Assembly: GCA_963680875.1 (NCBI GenBank)
Contig: OY804590.1
Span: 18,972,640 to 19,036,639 of the forward strand
Reading direction: 5' to 3'
DNA: 64,000 bases
DNA from: Bathymodiolus brooksi
Taxonomy: Eukaryota > Mollusca > Bivalvia > Mytilida > Modiolidae
The number at the start of each line of letters is the position of its first letter. Within the stretch, counting starts at the first letter, position 1. This document shows, one piece after another, positions 8,901-23,900 of the stretch. The position numbers were made by a program, and so were the translations under genes. The notes beneath the pieces are model-generated. The model was not told the DNA's origin and made no database searches. It worked only from the letters and a program-made list of their open reading frames with translations.

Positions 8901-11900
8901 TATAGCATACGTTCTATCCTGTGAAATCTCTTTAAGTGAGGGTCGTGTTGCTCATTTTTTTAGTTTTTTTGTATAGCATACGTTCTATCCTGTGAAATCT
9001 CTTTAAGTGAGGGTTGTGTTGCTCATTTTTTAGTTTTTTTTTTGTATAGCATACGTTCTATCCTGTGAAATCTCTTTAAGTGAGGGTTGTGTTGCTCATT
9101 TTTTAGTTTTTTTTTTGTATAGCATACGTTCTATCCTGTGAAATCTCTTTAAGTGAGGGTCGTGTTGCTCATTTTTTAGTTTTTTTTTGTATAGCATACG
9201 TTCTATCCTGTGAAATCTCTTTAAGTGAGGGTTGTGTTGCTCATTTTTTAGTTTTTTTTTTGTATAGCATACGTTCTATCCTGTGAAATCTCTTTAAGTG
9301 AGGGTCGTGTTGCTCATTTTTTAGTTTTTTTTTTGTATAGCATACGTTCTATCCTGTGACATCTCTTTAAGTGAGGGTTGTGTTGCTCATTTTTTTAGTT
9401 TTTTTGTATAGCATACGTTCTATCCTGTGTAATCTCTTTAAGTGAGGGTCGTGTTGCTCATTTTTTAGTTTTTTTTTTTGTATAGCATACGTTCTATCCT
9501 GTGAAATCTCTTTAAGTGAGGGTTGTGTTGCTCATTTTTTTAGTTTTTTTTTGTATAGCATACGTTCTATCTTGTGAAATCTCTTTAAGTGAGGGTCGTG
9601 TTGCTCATTTTTTTAGTTTTTTTTGTATAGCATACGTTCTATCATGTGAAATCTCTTTAAGTGAGGGTTGTGTTGCTCATTTTTCAGTTTTTTTTGTATA
9701 GCATACGTTCTATCCTGTGAAATCTCTTTAAGTGAGGGTCGTGTTGCTCATTTTTCAGTTTTTTTTTGCATAGCATATGTTCTATCCTGTGAAATCTCTT
9801 TAAGTGAGGGTTGTGTTGCTCATTTTTTTAGTTTTTTTGTATAGCATACGTTCTATCCTGTGAAATCTCTTTAAGTGAGGGTCGTGTTGCTCATTTTTTT
9901 AGTTTTTTTTTGAATAGCATACGTTCTATCCTGTGAAATCTCTTTAAGTGAGGGTCGTGTTGCTCATTTTTTACTTTTTTTTTTGTATAGCAGACGTTCT
10001 ATCCTGTGAAATCTCTTTAAGTGAGGGTTGTGTTGCTCATTTTTTTAGTTTTTTTTTGTATAGCATACGTTCTATCCTGTGAAATCTCTTTAAGTGAGGG
10101 TTGTGTTGCTCATTTTTTTATTTTTTTTTGTATAGCATACGTTCTATCCTGTGAAATCTCTATAAGTGAGGGTTGTGTTGCTCATTTTTTTAGTTTTTTT
10201 TTGCATAGCATACGTTCTATCCTGTGACATCTCTTTAAGTGAGGGTGGTGTTGCTCATTTTTTTTAGTTTTTTTTGTATAGCATACGTTCTATCATGTGA
10301 AATCTCTTTAAGTGAGGGTTGTGTTGCTCATTTTTCAGTTTTTTTTTGCATAGCATATGTTCTATCCTGTGAAATCTCTTTAAGTGAGGGTTGTGTTGCT
10401 CATTTTTTTATTTTTTTTTTGTATAGCATACGTTCTATCCTGTGAAATCTCTTTAAGTGAGGGTTGTGTTGCTCATTTTTTTAGTTTTTTTGCATAGCAT
10501 ACGTTCTATCCTGTGAAATCTTTTTAAGTGAGGGTCGTGTTGCTCATTTTTTTAGTTTTTTTTTGTATAGCATACGTTCTATCCTGTGAAATCTCTTTAA
10601 GTGAGGGTCGTGTTGCTCATTTTTTAGTTTTTTTTTTGTATAGCATACGTTCTATCCTGTGAAATCTCTTTAAGTGAGGGTTGTGTTGCTCATTTTTTTA
10701 GTTTTTTTTGTATAGCATACGTTCTATCCTGTGAAATCTCTTTAAGTGAGGGTCGTGTTGCTCATTTTTTAGTTTTTTTTTTGCATAGCATACGTTCTAT
10801 CCTGTGAAATCTCTTTAAGTGAGGGTTGTGTTGCTCATTTTTTTAGTTTTTTTTGTATAGCATACGTTCTATCCTGTGAAATCTCTTTAAGTGAGGGTCG
10901 TGTTGCTGATTTTTTAGTTTTTTTTTTGTATAGCATACGTTCTATCCTGTGAAATCTCTTTAAGTGAGGGTCGTGTTGCTCATTTTTTACTTTTTTTTTT
11001 GTATAGCAGACGTTCTATCCTGTGAAATCTCTTTAAGTGAGGGTTGTGTTGCTCATTTTTTTAGTTTTTTTTTGTATAGCATACGTTCTATCCTGTGAAA
11101 TCTCTTTAAGTGAGGGTTGTGTTGCTCATTTTTTTATTTTTTTTTGTATAGCATACGTTCTATCCTGTGAAATCTCTTTAAGTGAGGGTTGTGTTGCTCA
11201 TTTTTTTAGTTTTTTTTTGTATAGCATACGTTCTATCCTGTGACATCTCTTTAAGTGAGGGTCGTGTTGCTCATTTTTTTTAGTTTTTTTTGTATAGCAT
11301 ACGTTCTATCATGTGAAATCTCTTTAAGTGAGGGTTGTGTTGCTCATTTTTCAGTTTTTTTTTGCATAGCATATGTTCTATCCTGTGAAATCTCTTTAAG
11401 TGAGGGTTGTGTTGCTCATTTTTTTATTTTTTTTTTGTATAGCATACGTTCTATCCTGTGAAATCTCTTTAAGTGAGGGTTGTGTTGCTCATTTTTTTAG
11501 TTTTTTTGTATAGCATACGTTCTATCCTGTGAAATCTCTTTAAGTGAGGGTCGTGTTGCTCATTTTTTAGTTTTTTTTTTGTATAGCATACGTTCTATCC
11601 TGTGAAATCTCTTTAAGTGAGGGTTGTGTTGCTCATTTTTTTAGTTTTTTTTGTATAGCATACGTTCTATCCTGTGAAATCTCTTTAAGTGAGGGTCGTG
11701 TTGCTCATTTTTTAGTTTTTTTTTTGCATAGCATACGTTCTATCCTGTGAAATCTCTTTAAGTGAGGGTTGTGTTGCTCATTTTTTTAGTTTTTTTTGTA
11801 TAGCATACGTTCTATCCTTTGAAATCTCTTTAAGTGAGGGTCGTGTTGCTGATTTTTTAGTTTTTTTTTTGTATAGCATACGTTCTATCCTGTGAAATCT

Positions 11901-14900
11901 CTTTAAGTGAGGGTTGTGTTGCTCATTTTTTTAGTTTTTTTTGTATAGCATACGTTCTATCCTGTGAAATCTCTTTAGGTGAGGGTCGTGTTGCTCATTT
12001 TTTAGTTTTTTTTTTGTATAGCATACGTTCTATCCTGTGAAATCTCTTTAAGTGAGGGTCGTGTTGCTCATTTTTTTAGTTTTTTTTGTATAGCATACGT
12101 TCTATCCTGTGAAATCTCTTTAAGTGAGGGTCGTGTTGCTCATTTTTTTAGTTTTTTTTGTATAGCATACGTTCTATCCTGTGAAATCTCTTTAAGTGAG
12201 GGTTGTGTTGCTTTTTTTTAGTTTTTTTTTGTATAGCATACGTTCTATCCTTTGAAATCTCTTTAAGTGAGGGTTGTGTTGCTCATTTTTTTAGTTTTTT
12301 TTTGCATAGCATACGTTCTATCCTGTGACATCTCTTTGAGTGAGGGTTGTGTTGCTCATTTTTTTAGTTTTTTTTTGTATAGCATACGTTCTATCCTGTG
12401 AAATCTCTTTAAGTGAGGGTTGTGTTGCTCATTTTTTTAGTTTTTTTTTGCATAGCAGACGTTCTATCTTGTGAAATCTCTTTAAGTGAGGGTCGTGTTG
12501 CTCATTTTTCAGTTTTTTTTTGCATAGCATACGTTCTATCCTGTGAAATCTCTTTAAGTGAGGGTCGTGTTGCTCATTTTTTTAGGTTTTTTTTGTATAG
12601 CATACGTTCTATCCTGTGAAATCTCTTTAAGTGAGGGTCGTGTTGCTCATTTTTTTAGTTTTTTTTTGTATAGCATACGTTCTATCCTGTGACATCTCTT
12701 TAAGTGAGGGTCGTGTTGCTCATTTTTTTAGTTTTTTTTTGTATAGCATACGTTCTATCTTGTGAAATCTCTTTAAGTGAGGGTTGTGTTGCTCATTTTT
12801 TTAGTTTTTTTTGTATAGCATACGTTCTATCCTCTGAAATCTCTTTAAGTGAGGGTTGTGTTGCTCATTTTTTTTAGTTTTTTTTTGCATAGCATACGTT
12901 CTATCCTGTGAAATCTCTTTAAGTGAGGGTTGGGTTGCTCATTTTTTTAGTTTTTTTTTTGTATAGCATACGTTCTATCCTGTGAAATCTCTTTAAGTGA
13001 GGGTCGTGTTGCTCATTTTTTTAGTTTTTTTTTGTATAGCATACGTTCTATCCTGTGAAATCTCTTTAAGTGAGGGTTGTGTTGCTCATTTTTTTTAGTT
13101 TTTTTTTGCATAGCATACGTTCTATCCTGTGAAATCTCTTTAAGTGAGGGTTGTGTTGCTCATTTTTTTAGTTTTTTTTTTGTATAGCATACGTTCTATC
13201 CTGTGAAATCTCTTTAAGTGAGGGTCGTGTTGCTCATTTTTTAGTTTTTTTTTTTGTATAGCATACGTTCTATCCTGTGAAATCTCTTTAAGTGAGGGTT
13301 GTGTTGCTCATTTTTTTAGTTTTTTTTTGTATAGCATACGTTCTATCTTGTGAAATCTCTTTAAGTGAGGGTCGTGTTGCTCATTTTTTTAGTTTTTTTT
13401 GTATAGCATACGTTCTATCCTGTGAAATCTCTTTAAGTGAGGGTCGTGTTGCTCATTTTTTTAGTTTTTTTTGTATAGCATACGTTCTATCCTGTGAAAT
13501 CTCTTTAAGTGAGGGTTGTGTTGCTTTTTTTTAGTTTTTTTTTGTATAGCATACGTTCTATCCTTTGAAATCTCTTTAAGTGAGGGTTGTGTTGCTCATT
13601 TTTTTAGTTTTTTTTTGCATAGCATACGTTCTATCCTGTGACATCTCTTTGAGTGAGGGTTGTGTTGCTCATTTTTTTTATTTTTTTTTGTATAGCATAC
13701 GTTCTATCCTGTGAAATCTCTTTAAGTGAGGGTTGTGTTGCTCATTTTTTTAGTTTTTTTTTGTATAGCATACGTTCTATCCTGTGAAATCTCTTTAAGT
13801 GAGGGTTGTGTTGCTCATTTTTTTAGTTTTTTTTTGCATAGCAGACGTTCTATCTTGTGAAATCTCTTTAAGTGAGGGTCGTGTTGCTCATTTTTCAGTT
13901 TTTTTTTGCATAGCATACGTTCTATCCTGTGAAATCTCTTTAAGTGAGGGTCGTGTTGCTCATTTTTTTAGGTTTTTTTTGTATAGCATACGTTCTATCC
14001 TGTGAAATCTCTTTAAGTGAGGGTCGTGTTGCTCATTTTTTTAGTTTTTTTTTGTATAGCATACGTTCTATCCTGTGACATCTCTTTAAGTGAGGGTCGT
14101 GTTGCTCATTTTTTTAGTTTTTTTTTGTATAGCATACGTTCTATCTTGTGAAATCTCTTTAAGTGAGGGTTGTGTTGCTCATTTTTTTAGTTTTTTTTGT
14201 ATAGCATACGTTCTATCCTCTGAAATCTCTTTAAGTGAGGGTTGTGTTGCTCATTTTTTTTAGTTTTTTTTTGCATAGCATACGTTCTATCCTGTGAAAT
14301 CTCTTTAAGTGAGGGTTGGGTTGCTCATTTTTTTAGTTTTTTTTTTGTATAGCATACGTTCTATCCTGTGAAATCTCTTTAAGTGAGGGTCGTGTTGCTC
14401 ATTTTTTTAGTTTTTTTTTGTATAGCATACGTTCTATCCTGTGAAATCTCTTTAAGTGAGGGTTGTGTTGCTCATTTTTTTTAGTTTTTTTTTGCATAGC
14501 ATACGTTCTATCCTGTGAAATCTCTTTAAGTGAGGGTTGTGTTGCTCATTTTTTTAGTTTTTTTTTTGTATAGCATACGTTCTATCCTGTGAAATCTCTT
14601 TAAGTGAGGGTCGTGTTGCTCATTTTTTTAGTTTTTTTTTTGTATAGCATACGTTCTATCCTGTGAAATCTCTTTAAGTGAGGGTTATGTTGCTCATTTT
14701 TTTAGTTTTTTTTTTGTATAGCATACGTTCTATCCTGTGAAATCTCTTTAAGTGAGGGTTGTGTTGCTCATTTTTTTAGTTTTTTTTGTATAGCATACGT
14801 TCTATCCTGTGAAATCTCTTTAAGTTAGGGTTGTGTTGCTCATTTTTTTAGTTTTTTTTTTGTATAGCATACGTTCTATCCTGTGAAATCTCTTTAAGTG

Positions 14901-17900
14901 AGGGTTGTGTTGCTCATTTTTTTAGTTTTTTTTTGTATAGCATACGTTCTATCATATGAAATCTCTTTAAGTGAGGGTCGTGTTGCTCATTTTTTTAGTT
15001 TTTTTTTTGTATAGCATACGTTCTATCCTGTGAAATCTCTTTAAGTGAGGGTCGTGTTGCTCATTTTTTTAGTTTTTTTTTTGCATAGCATACGTTCTAT
15101 CCTGTGAAATCTCTTTAAGTGAGGGTTGTGTTTCTCATTTTTTTAGTTTTTTTTTGTATAGCATACGTTCTATCATATGAAATCTCTTTAAGTGAGGGTT
15201 GTGTTGCTCATTTTTTTAGTTTTTTTTTTGTATAGCATACGTTCTATCCTGTGAAATCTCTTTAAGTGAGGGTCGTGTTGCTCATTTTTTTAGTTTTTTT
15301 TTTGTATAGCATACGTTCTATTCTGTGAAATCTCTTTAAGTGAGGGTCGTGTTGCTCATTTTTTTAGTTTTTTTTTTGTATAGCATACGTTCTATCCTGT
15401 GAAATCTCTTTAAGTGAGGGTTGTGTTGCTCATTTTTTTAGTTTTTTTTGTATAGCATACGTTCTATCCTGTGAAATCTCTTTAAGTGAGGGTTGTGTTG
15501 CTCATTTTTTTAGTTTTTTTTTTGTATAGCATACGTTCTATCCTGTGAAATCTCTTTAAGTGAGGGTCGTGTTGCTCATTTTTTTAGTTTTTTTTTTGTA
15601 TAGCATACGTTCTATCCTGTGAAATCTCTTTAAGTGAGGGTCGTGTTGCTCATTTTTTTAGTTTTTTTTGTATAGCATACGTTCTATCCTGTGAAATCTC
15701 TTTAAGTGAGGGTTGTGTTGCTCATTTTTTTAGTTTTTTTTTTGTATAGCATACGTTCTATCCTGTGAAATCTCTTTAAGTGAGGGTTGTGTTGCTCATT
15801 TTTTTAGTTTTTTTTTGTATAGCATACGTTCTATCATATGAAATCTCTTTAAGTGAGGGTTGTGTTGCTCATTTTTTTAGGTTTTTTTTGTATAGCATAC
15901 GTTCTATCCTGTGAAATCTCTTTAAGTGAGGGTTGTGTTGCTCATTTTTTTAGTTTTTTTTGTATAGCATACGTTCTATCCTGTGAAATCTCTTTAAGTG
16001 AGGGTTGTGTTGCTCATTTTTTTAGTTTTTTTTGTATAGCATACGTTCTATCCTGTGAAATCTCTTTAAGTGAGGGTTGTGTTGCTCATTTTTTTAGTTT
16101 TTTTTTGTATAGCATACGTTCTATCCTTTGAAATCTCTTTAAGTGAGGGTTGTGTTGCTCATTTTTTTAGTTTTTTTTTGCATAGCATACGTTCTATCCT
16201 GTGACATCTCTTTAAGTGAGGGTTGTGTTGCTCATTTTTTTAGTTTTTTTTGTATAGCATACGTTCTATCCTGTGAAATCTCTTTAAGTGAGGGTTGTGT
16301 TGCTTTTTTTTAGTTTTTTTTTGTATAGCATACGTTCTATCCTTTGAAATCTCTTTAAGTGAGGGTTGTGTTGCTCATTTTTTTAGTTTTTTTTTGCATA
16401 GCATACGTTCTATCCTGTGACATCTCTTTGAGTGAGGGTTGTGTTGCTCATTTTTTTTATTTTTTTTTGTATAGCATACGTTCTATCCTGTGAAATCTCT
16501 TTAAGTGAGGGTTGTGTTGCTCATTTTTTTAGTTTTTTTTTGTATAGCATACGTTCTATCCTGTGAAATCTCTTTAAGTGAGGGTTGTGTTGCTCATTTT
16601 TTTAGTTTTTTTTTGCATAGCAGACGTTCTATCTTGTGAAATCTCTTTAAGTGAGGGTCGTGTTGCTCATTTTTCAGTTTTTTTTTGCATAGCATACGTT
16701 CTATCCTGTGAAATCTCTTTAAGTGAGGGTCGTGTTGCTCATTTTTTTAGGTTTTTTTTGTATAGCATACGTTCTATCCTGTGAAATCTCTTTAAGTGAG
16801 GGTCGTGTTGCTCATTTTTTTAGTTTTTTTTTGTATAGCATACGTTCTATCCTGTGACATCTCTTTAAGTGAGGGTCGTGTTGCTCATTTTTTTAGTTTT
16901 TTTTTGTATAGCATACGTTCTATCTTGTGAAATCTCTTTAAGTGAGGGTTGTGTTGCTCATTTTTTTAGTTTTTTTTGTATAGCATACGTTCTATCCTCT
17001 GAAATCTCTTTAAGTGAGGGTTGTGTTGCTCATTTTTTTTAGTTTTTTTTTGCATAGCATACGTTCTATCCTGTGAAATCTCTTTAAGTGAGGGTTGGGT
17101 TGCTCATTTTTTTAGTTTTTTTTTTGTATAGCATACGTTCTATCCTGTGAAATCTCTTTAAGTGAGGGTCGTGTTGCTCATTTTTTTAGTTTTTTTTTGT
17201 ATAGCATACGTTCTATCCTGTGAAATCTCTTTAAGTGAGGGTTGTGTTGCTCATTTTTTTTAGTTTTTTTTTGCATAGCATACGTTCTATCCTGTGAAAT
17301 CTCTTTAAGTGAGGGTTGTGTTGCTCATTTTTTTAGTTTTTTTTTTGTATAGCATACGTTCTATCCTGTGAAATCTCTTTAAGTGAGGGTCGTGTTGCTC
17401 ATTTTTTTAGTTTTTTTTTTGTATAGCATACGTTCTATCCTGTGAAATCTCTTTAAGTGAGGGTTATGTTGCTCATTTTTTTAGTTTTTTTTTTGTATAG
17501 CATACGTTCTATCCTGTGAAATCTCTTTAAGTGAGGGTTGTGTTGCTCATTTTTTTAGTTTTTTTTGTATAGCATACGTTCTATCCTGTGAAATCTCTTT
17601 AAGTTAGGGTTGTGTTGCTCATTTTTTTAGTTTTTTTTTTGTATAGCATACGTTCTATCCTGTGAAATCTCTTTAAGTGAGGGTTGTGTTGCTCATTTTT
17701 TTAGTTTTTTTTTGTATAGCATACGTTCTATCATATGAAATCTCTTTAAGTGAGGGTCGTGTTGCTCATTTTTTTAGTTTTTTTTTTGTATAGCATACGT
17801 TCTATCCTGTGAAATCTCTTTAAGTGAGGGTCGTGTTGCTCATTTTTTTAGTTTTTTTTTTGCATAGCATACGTTCTATCCTGTGAAATCTCTTTAAGTG

Positions 17901-20900
17901 AGGGTTGTGTTTCTCATTTTTTTAGTTTTTTTTTGTATAGCATACGTTCTATCATATGAAATCTCTTTAAGTGAGGGTTGTGTTGCTCATTTTTTTAGTT
18001 TTTTTTTTGTATAGCATACGTTCTATCCTGTGAAATCTCTTTAAGTGAGGGTCGTGTTGCTCATTTTTTTAGTTTTTTTTTTGTATAGCATACGTTCTAT
18101 TCTGTGAAATCTCTTTAAGTGAGGGTCGTGTTGCTCATTTTTTTAGTTTTTTTTTTGTATAGCATACGTTCTATCCTGTGAAATCTCTTTAAGTGAGGGT
18201 TGTGTTGCTCATTTTTTTAGTTTTTTTTGTATAGCATACGTTCTATCCTGTGAAATCTCTTTAAGTGAGGGTTGTGTTGCTCATTTTTTTAGTTTTTTTT
18301 TTGTATAGCATACGTTCTATCCTGTGAAATCTCTTTAAGTGAGGGTCGTGTTGCTCATTTTTTTAGTTTTTTTTTTGTATAGCATACGTTCTATCCTGTG
18401 AAATCTCTTTAAGTGAGGGTCGTGTTGCTCATTTTTTTAGTTTTTTTTGTATAGCATACGTTCTATCCTGTGAAATCTCTTTAAGTGAGGGTTGTGTTGC
18501 TCATTTTTTTAGTTTTTTTTTTGTATAGCATACGTTCTATCCTGTGAAATCTCTTTAAGTGAGGGTTGTGTTGCTCATTTTTTTAGTTTTTTTTTGTATA
18601 GCATACGTTCTATCATATGAAATCTCTTTAAGTGAGGGTTGTGTTGCTCATTTTTTTAGGTTTTTTTTGTATAGCATACGTTCTATCCTGTGAAATCTCT
18701 TTAAGTGAGGGTTGTGTTGCTCATTTTTTTAGTTTTTTTTGTATAGCATACGTTCTATCCTGTGAAATCTCTTTAAGTGAGGGTTGTGTTGCTCATTTTT
18801 TTAGTTTTTTTTGTATAGCATACGTTCTATCCTGTGAAATCTCTTTAAGTGAGGGTTGTGTTGCTCATTTTTTTAGTTTTTTTTTGTATAGCATACGTTC
18901 TATCCTTTGAAATCTCTTTAAGTGAGGGTTGTGTTGCTCATTTTTTTAGTTTTTTTTTGCATAGCATACGTTCTATCCTGTGACATCTCTTTAAGTGAGG
19001 GTTGTGTTGCTCATTTTTTTAGTTTTTTTGTATAGCATACGTTCTATCCTGTGAAATCTCTTTAAGTGAGGGTCGTGTTGCTCATTTTTTTAGGTTTTTT
19101 TTGTATAGCATACGTTCTATCCTGTGAAATCTCTTTAAGTGAGGGTCGTGTTGCTCATTTTTTACTTTTTATTTTGCATAGCAGACGTTCTATCCTGTGA
19201 AATCTCTTTAAGTGAGGGTTGTGTTGCTCATTTTTTTAGTTTTTTTTTGTATAGCATACGTTCTATCCTGTGACATCTCTTTAAGTGAGGGTCGTGTTGC
19301 TCATTTTTTTAGTTTTTTTTGTATAGCATACGTTCTATCATGTGAAATCTCTTTAAGTGAGGGTTGTGTTGCTCATTTTTCAGTTTCTTTTTGCATAGCA
19401 TATGTTCTATCCTGTGAAATCTCTTTAAGTGAGGGTCGTGTTGCTCATTTTTTTAGTTTTTTTTGCATAGCATACGTTCTATCCTGTGAAATCTCTTTAA
19501 GTGAGGGTTGTGTTGCTCATTTTTTTAGTTTTTTTTTTGTATAGCATACGTTCTATCCTGTGAAATCTCTTTAAGTGAGGGTTGTGTTGCTCATTTTTTT
19601 AGTTTTTTTTTGTATAGCATACGTTCTATCATATGAAATCTCTTTAAGTGAGGGTTGTGTTGCTCATTTTTTTAGGTTTTTTTTGTATAGCATACGTTCT
19701 ATCCTGTGAAATCTCTTTAAGTGAGGGTTGTGTTGCTCATTTTTTTAGGTTTTTTTTGTATAGCATACGTTCTATCATGTGAAATCTCTTTAAGTGAGGG
19801 TTGTGTTGCTCATTTTTTTAGTTTTTTTTGTATAGCATACGTTCTATCCTGTGAAATCTCTTTAAGTGAGGGTTGTGTTGCTCATTTTTTTAGTTTTTTT
19901 TGTATAGCATACGTTCTATCCTGTGAAATCTCTTTAAGTGAGGGTTGTGTTGCTCATTTTTTTAGTTTTTTTTTGTATAGCATACGTTCTATCCTTTGAA
20001 ATCTCTTTAAGTGAGGGTTGTGTTGCTCATTTTTTTAGTTTTTTTTTGCATAGCATACGTTCTATCCTGTGACATCTCTTTAAGTGAGGGTTGTGTTGCT
20101 CATTTTTTTAGTTTTTTTGTATAGCATACGTTCTATCCTGTGAAATCTCTTTAAGTGAGGGTCGTGTTGCTCATTTTTTTAGGTTTTTTTTGTATAGCAT
20201 ACGTTCTATCCTGTGAAATCTCTTTAAGTGAGGGTCGTGTTGCTCATTTTTTACTTTTTTTTTTGTATAGCAGACGTTCTATCCTGTGAAATCTCTTTAA
20301 GTGAGGGTTGTGTTGCTCATTTTTTTAGTTTTTTTTTGTATAGCATACGTTCTATCCTGTGAAATCTCTTTAAGTGAGGGTTGTGTTGCTCATTTTTTTA
20401 TTTTTTTTTGTATAGCATACGTTCTATCCTGTGAAATCTCTTTAAGTGAGGGTTGTGTTGCTCATTTTTTTAGTTTTTTTTTGTATAGCATACGTTCTAT
20501 CCTGTGACATCTCTTTAAGTGAGGGTCGTGTTGCTCATTTTTTTAGTTTTTTTTGTATAGCATACGTTCTATCATGTGAAATCTCTTTAAGTGAGGGTTG
20601 TGTTGCTCATTTTTCAGTTTTTTTTTGCATAGCATATGTTCTATCCTGTGAAATCTCTTTAAGTGAGGGTTGTGTTGCTCATTTTTTTATTTTTTTTTTG
20701 TATAGCATACGTTCTATCCTGTGAAATCTCTTTAAGTGAGGGTTGTGTTGCTCATTTTTTTAGTTTTTTTGTATAGCATACGTTCTATCCTGTGAAATCT
20801 CTTTAAGTGAGGGTCGTGTTGCTCATTTTTTTAGTTTTTTTTTGTATAGCATACGTTCTATCCTGTGAAATCTCTTTAAGTGAGGGTCGTGTTGCTCATT

Positions 20901-23900
20901 TTTTAGTTTTTTTTTTGTATAGCATACGTTCTATCCTGTGAAATCTCTTTAAGTGAGGGTTGTGTTGCTCATTTTTTTAGTTTTTTTTGTATAGCATACG
21001 TTCTATCCTGTGAAATCTCTTTAAGTGAGGGTCGTGTTGCTCATTTTTTAGTTTTTTTTTGCATAGCATACGTTCTATCCTGTGAAATCTCTTTAAGTGA
21101 GGGTTGTGTTGCTCATTTTTTTAGTTTTTTTTGTATAGCATACGTTCTATCCTTTGAAATCTCTTTAAGTGAGGGTCGCGTTGCTGATTTTTTAGTTTTT
21201 TTTTGTATAGCATACGTTCTATCCTGTGAAATCTCTTTAAGTGAGGGTTGTGTTGCTCATTTTTTTAGTTTTTTTTGTATAGCATACGTTCTATCCTGTG
21301 AAATCTCTTTAAGTGAGGGTTGTGTTGCTCATTTTTTTAGTTTTTTTTGTATAGCATACGTTCTATCCTGTGAAATCTCTTTAAGTGAGGGTTGTGTTGC
21401 TCATTTTTTTAGTTTTTTTTTGTATAGCATACGTTCTATCCTTTGAAATCTCTTTAAGTGAGGGTTGTGTTGCTCATTTTTTTAGTTTTTTTTTGCATAG
21501 CATACGTTCTATCCTGTGACATCTCTTTGAGTGAGGGTTGTGTTGCTCATTTTTTTTAGTTTTTTTTGTATAGCATACGTTCTATCCTGTGAAATCTCTT
21601 TAAGTGAGGGTTGTGTTGCTCATTTTTTTAGTTTTTTTTTGTATAGCATACGTTCTATCCTGTGAAATCTCTTTAAGTGAGGGTTGTGTTGCTCATTTTT
21701 TTAGTTTTTTTTTGCATAGCAGACGTTCTATCTTGTGAAATCTCTTTAAGTGAGGGTCGTGTTGCTCATTTTTCAGTTTTTTTTTGCATAGCATACGTTC
21801 TATCCTGTAAAATCTCTTTAAGTGAGGGTCGTGTTGCTCATTTTTTTAGTTTTTTTTTGTATAGCATACGTTCTATCCTGTGAAATCTCTTTAAGTGAGG
21901 GTCGTGTTGCTCATTTTTTTAGTTTTTTTTTGTATAGCATACGTTCTATCCTGTGACATCTCTTTAAGTGAGGGTCGTGTTGCTCATTTTTTTAGTTTTT
22001 TTTTGTATAGCATACGTTCTATCTTGTGAAATCTCTTTAAGTGAGGGTTGTGTTGCTCATTTTTTTAGTTTTTTTTGTATAGCATACGTTCTATCCTCTG
22101 AAATCTCTTTAAGTGAGGGTTGTGTTGCTCATTTTTTTTAGTTTTTTTTTGCATAGCATACGTTCTATCCTGTGAAATCTCTTTAAGTGAGGGTTGGGTT
22201 GCTCATTTTTTTAGTTTTTTTTTTGTATAGCATACGTTCTATCCTGTGAAATCTCTTTAAGTGAGGGTTGTGTTGCTCATTTTTTTTAGTTTTTTTTTGC
22301 ATAGCATACGTTCTATCCTGTGAAATCTCTTTAAGTGAGGGTTGTGTTGCTAATTTTTTTAGTTTTTTTTTTGTATAGCATACGTTCTATCCTGTGAAAT
22401 CTCTTTAAGTGAGGGTCGTGTTGCTCATTTTTTTAGTTTTTTTTTTGTATAGCATACGTTCTATCCTGTGAAATCTCTTTAAGTGAGGGTTGTGTTGCTC
22501 ATTTTTTTAGTTTTTTTTTTGTATAGCATACGTTCTATCCTGTGAAATCTCTTTAAGTGAGGGTTGTGTTGCTCATTTTTTTAGTTTTTTTTTTGTATAG
22601 CATACGTTCTATCCTGTGAAATCTCTTTAAGTGAGGGTTGTGTTGCTCATTTTTTTAGTTTTTTTTTGTATAGCATACGTTCTATCATATGAAATCTCTT
22701 TAAGTGAGGGTCGTGTTGCTCATTTTTTTAGTTTTTTTTTTGTATAGCATACGTTCTATCCTGTGAAATCTCTTTAAGTGAGGGTCGTGTTGCTCATTTT
22801 TTTAGTTTTTTTTTTGTATAGCATACGTTCTATCCTGTGAAATCTCTTTAAGTGAGGGTTGTGTTGCTCATTTTTTTAGTTATTTTTTGTATAGCATACG
22901 TTCTATCCTGTGAAATCTCTTTAAGTGAGGGTCGTGTTGCTCATTTTTTTAGTTTTTTTTTGTATAGCATACGTTCTATCATATGAAATCTCTTTAAGTG
23001 AGGGTTGTGTTGCTCATTTTTTTAGTTTTTTTTTTGTATAGCATACGTTCTATCCTGTGAAATCTCTTTAAGTGAGGGTTGTGTTGCTCATTTTTTTAGT
23101 TTTTTTTTGTATAGCATACGTTCTATCCTGTGAAATCTCTTTAAGTGAGGGTTGTGTTGCTCATTTTTTTAGTTTTTTTTTGTATAGCATACGTTCTATC
23201 ATATGAAATCTCTTTAAGTGAGGGTTGTGTTGCTCATATTTTTAGTTTTTTTTTTGTATAGCATACGTTCTATCCTGTGAAATCTCTTTAAGTGAGGGTC
23301 GTGTTGCTCATTTTTTTAGTTTTTTTTTTGTATAGCATACGTTCTATCCTGTGAAATCTCTTTAAGTGAGGGTCGTGTTGCTCATTTTTTTAGTTTTTTT
23401 TTTGTATAGCATACGTTCTATTCTGTGAAATCTCTTTAAGTGAGGGTCGTGTTGCTCATTTTTTTAGTTTTTTTTTTGTATAGCATACGTTCTATCCTGT
23501 GAAATCTCTTTAAGTGAGGGTTGTGTTGCTCATTTTTTTAGGTTTTTTTTGTATAGCATACGTTCTATCATGTGAAATCTCTTTAAGTGAGGGTTGTGTT
23601 GCTCATTTTTTTAGTTTTTTTTGTATAGCATACGTTCTATCCTGTGAAATCTCTTTAAGTGAGGGTTGTGTTGCTCATTTTTTTAGTTTTTTTTGTATAG
23701 CATACGTTCTATCCTGTGAAATCTCTTTAAGTGAGGGTTGTGTTGCTCATTTTTTTAGTTTTTTTTTGTATAGCATACGTTCTATCCTTTGAAATCTCTT
23801 TAAGTGAGGGTTGTGTTGCTCATTTTTTTAGTTTTTTTTTGCATAGCATACGTTCTATCCTGTGACATCTCTTTAAGTGAGGTTGTGTTGCTCATTTTTT

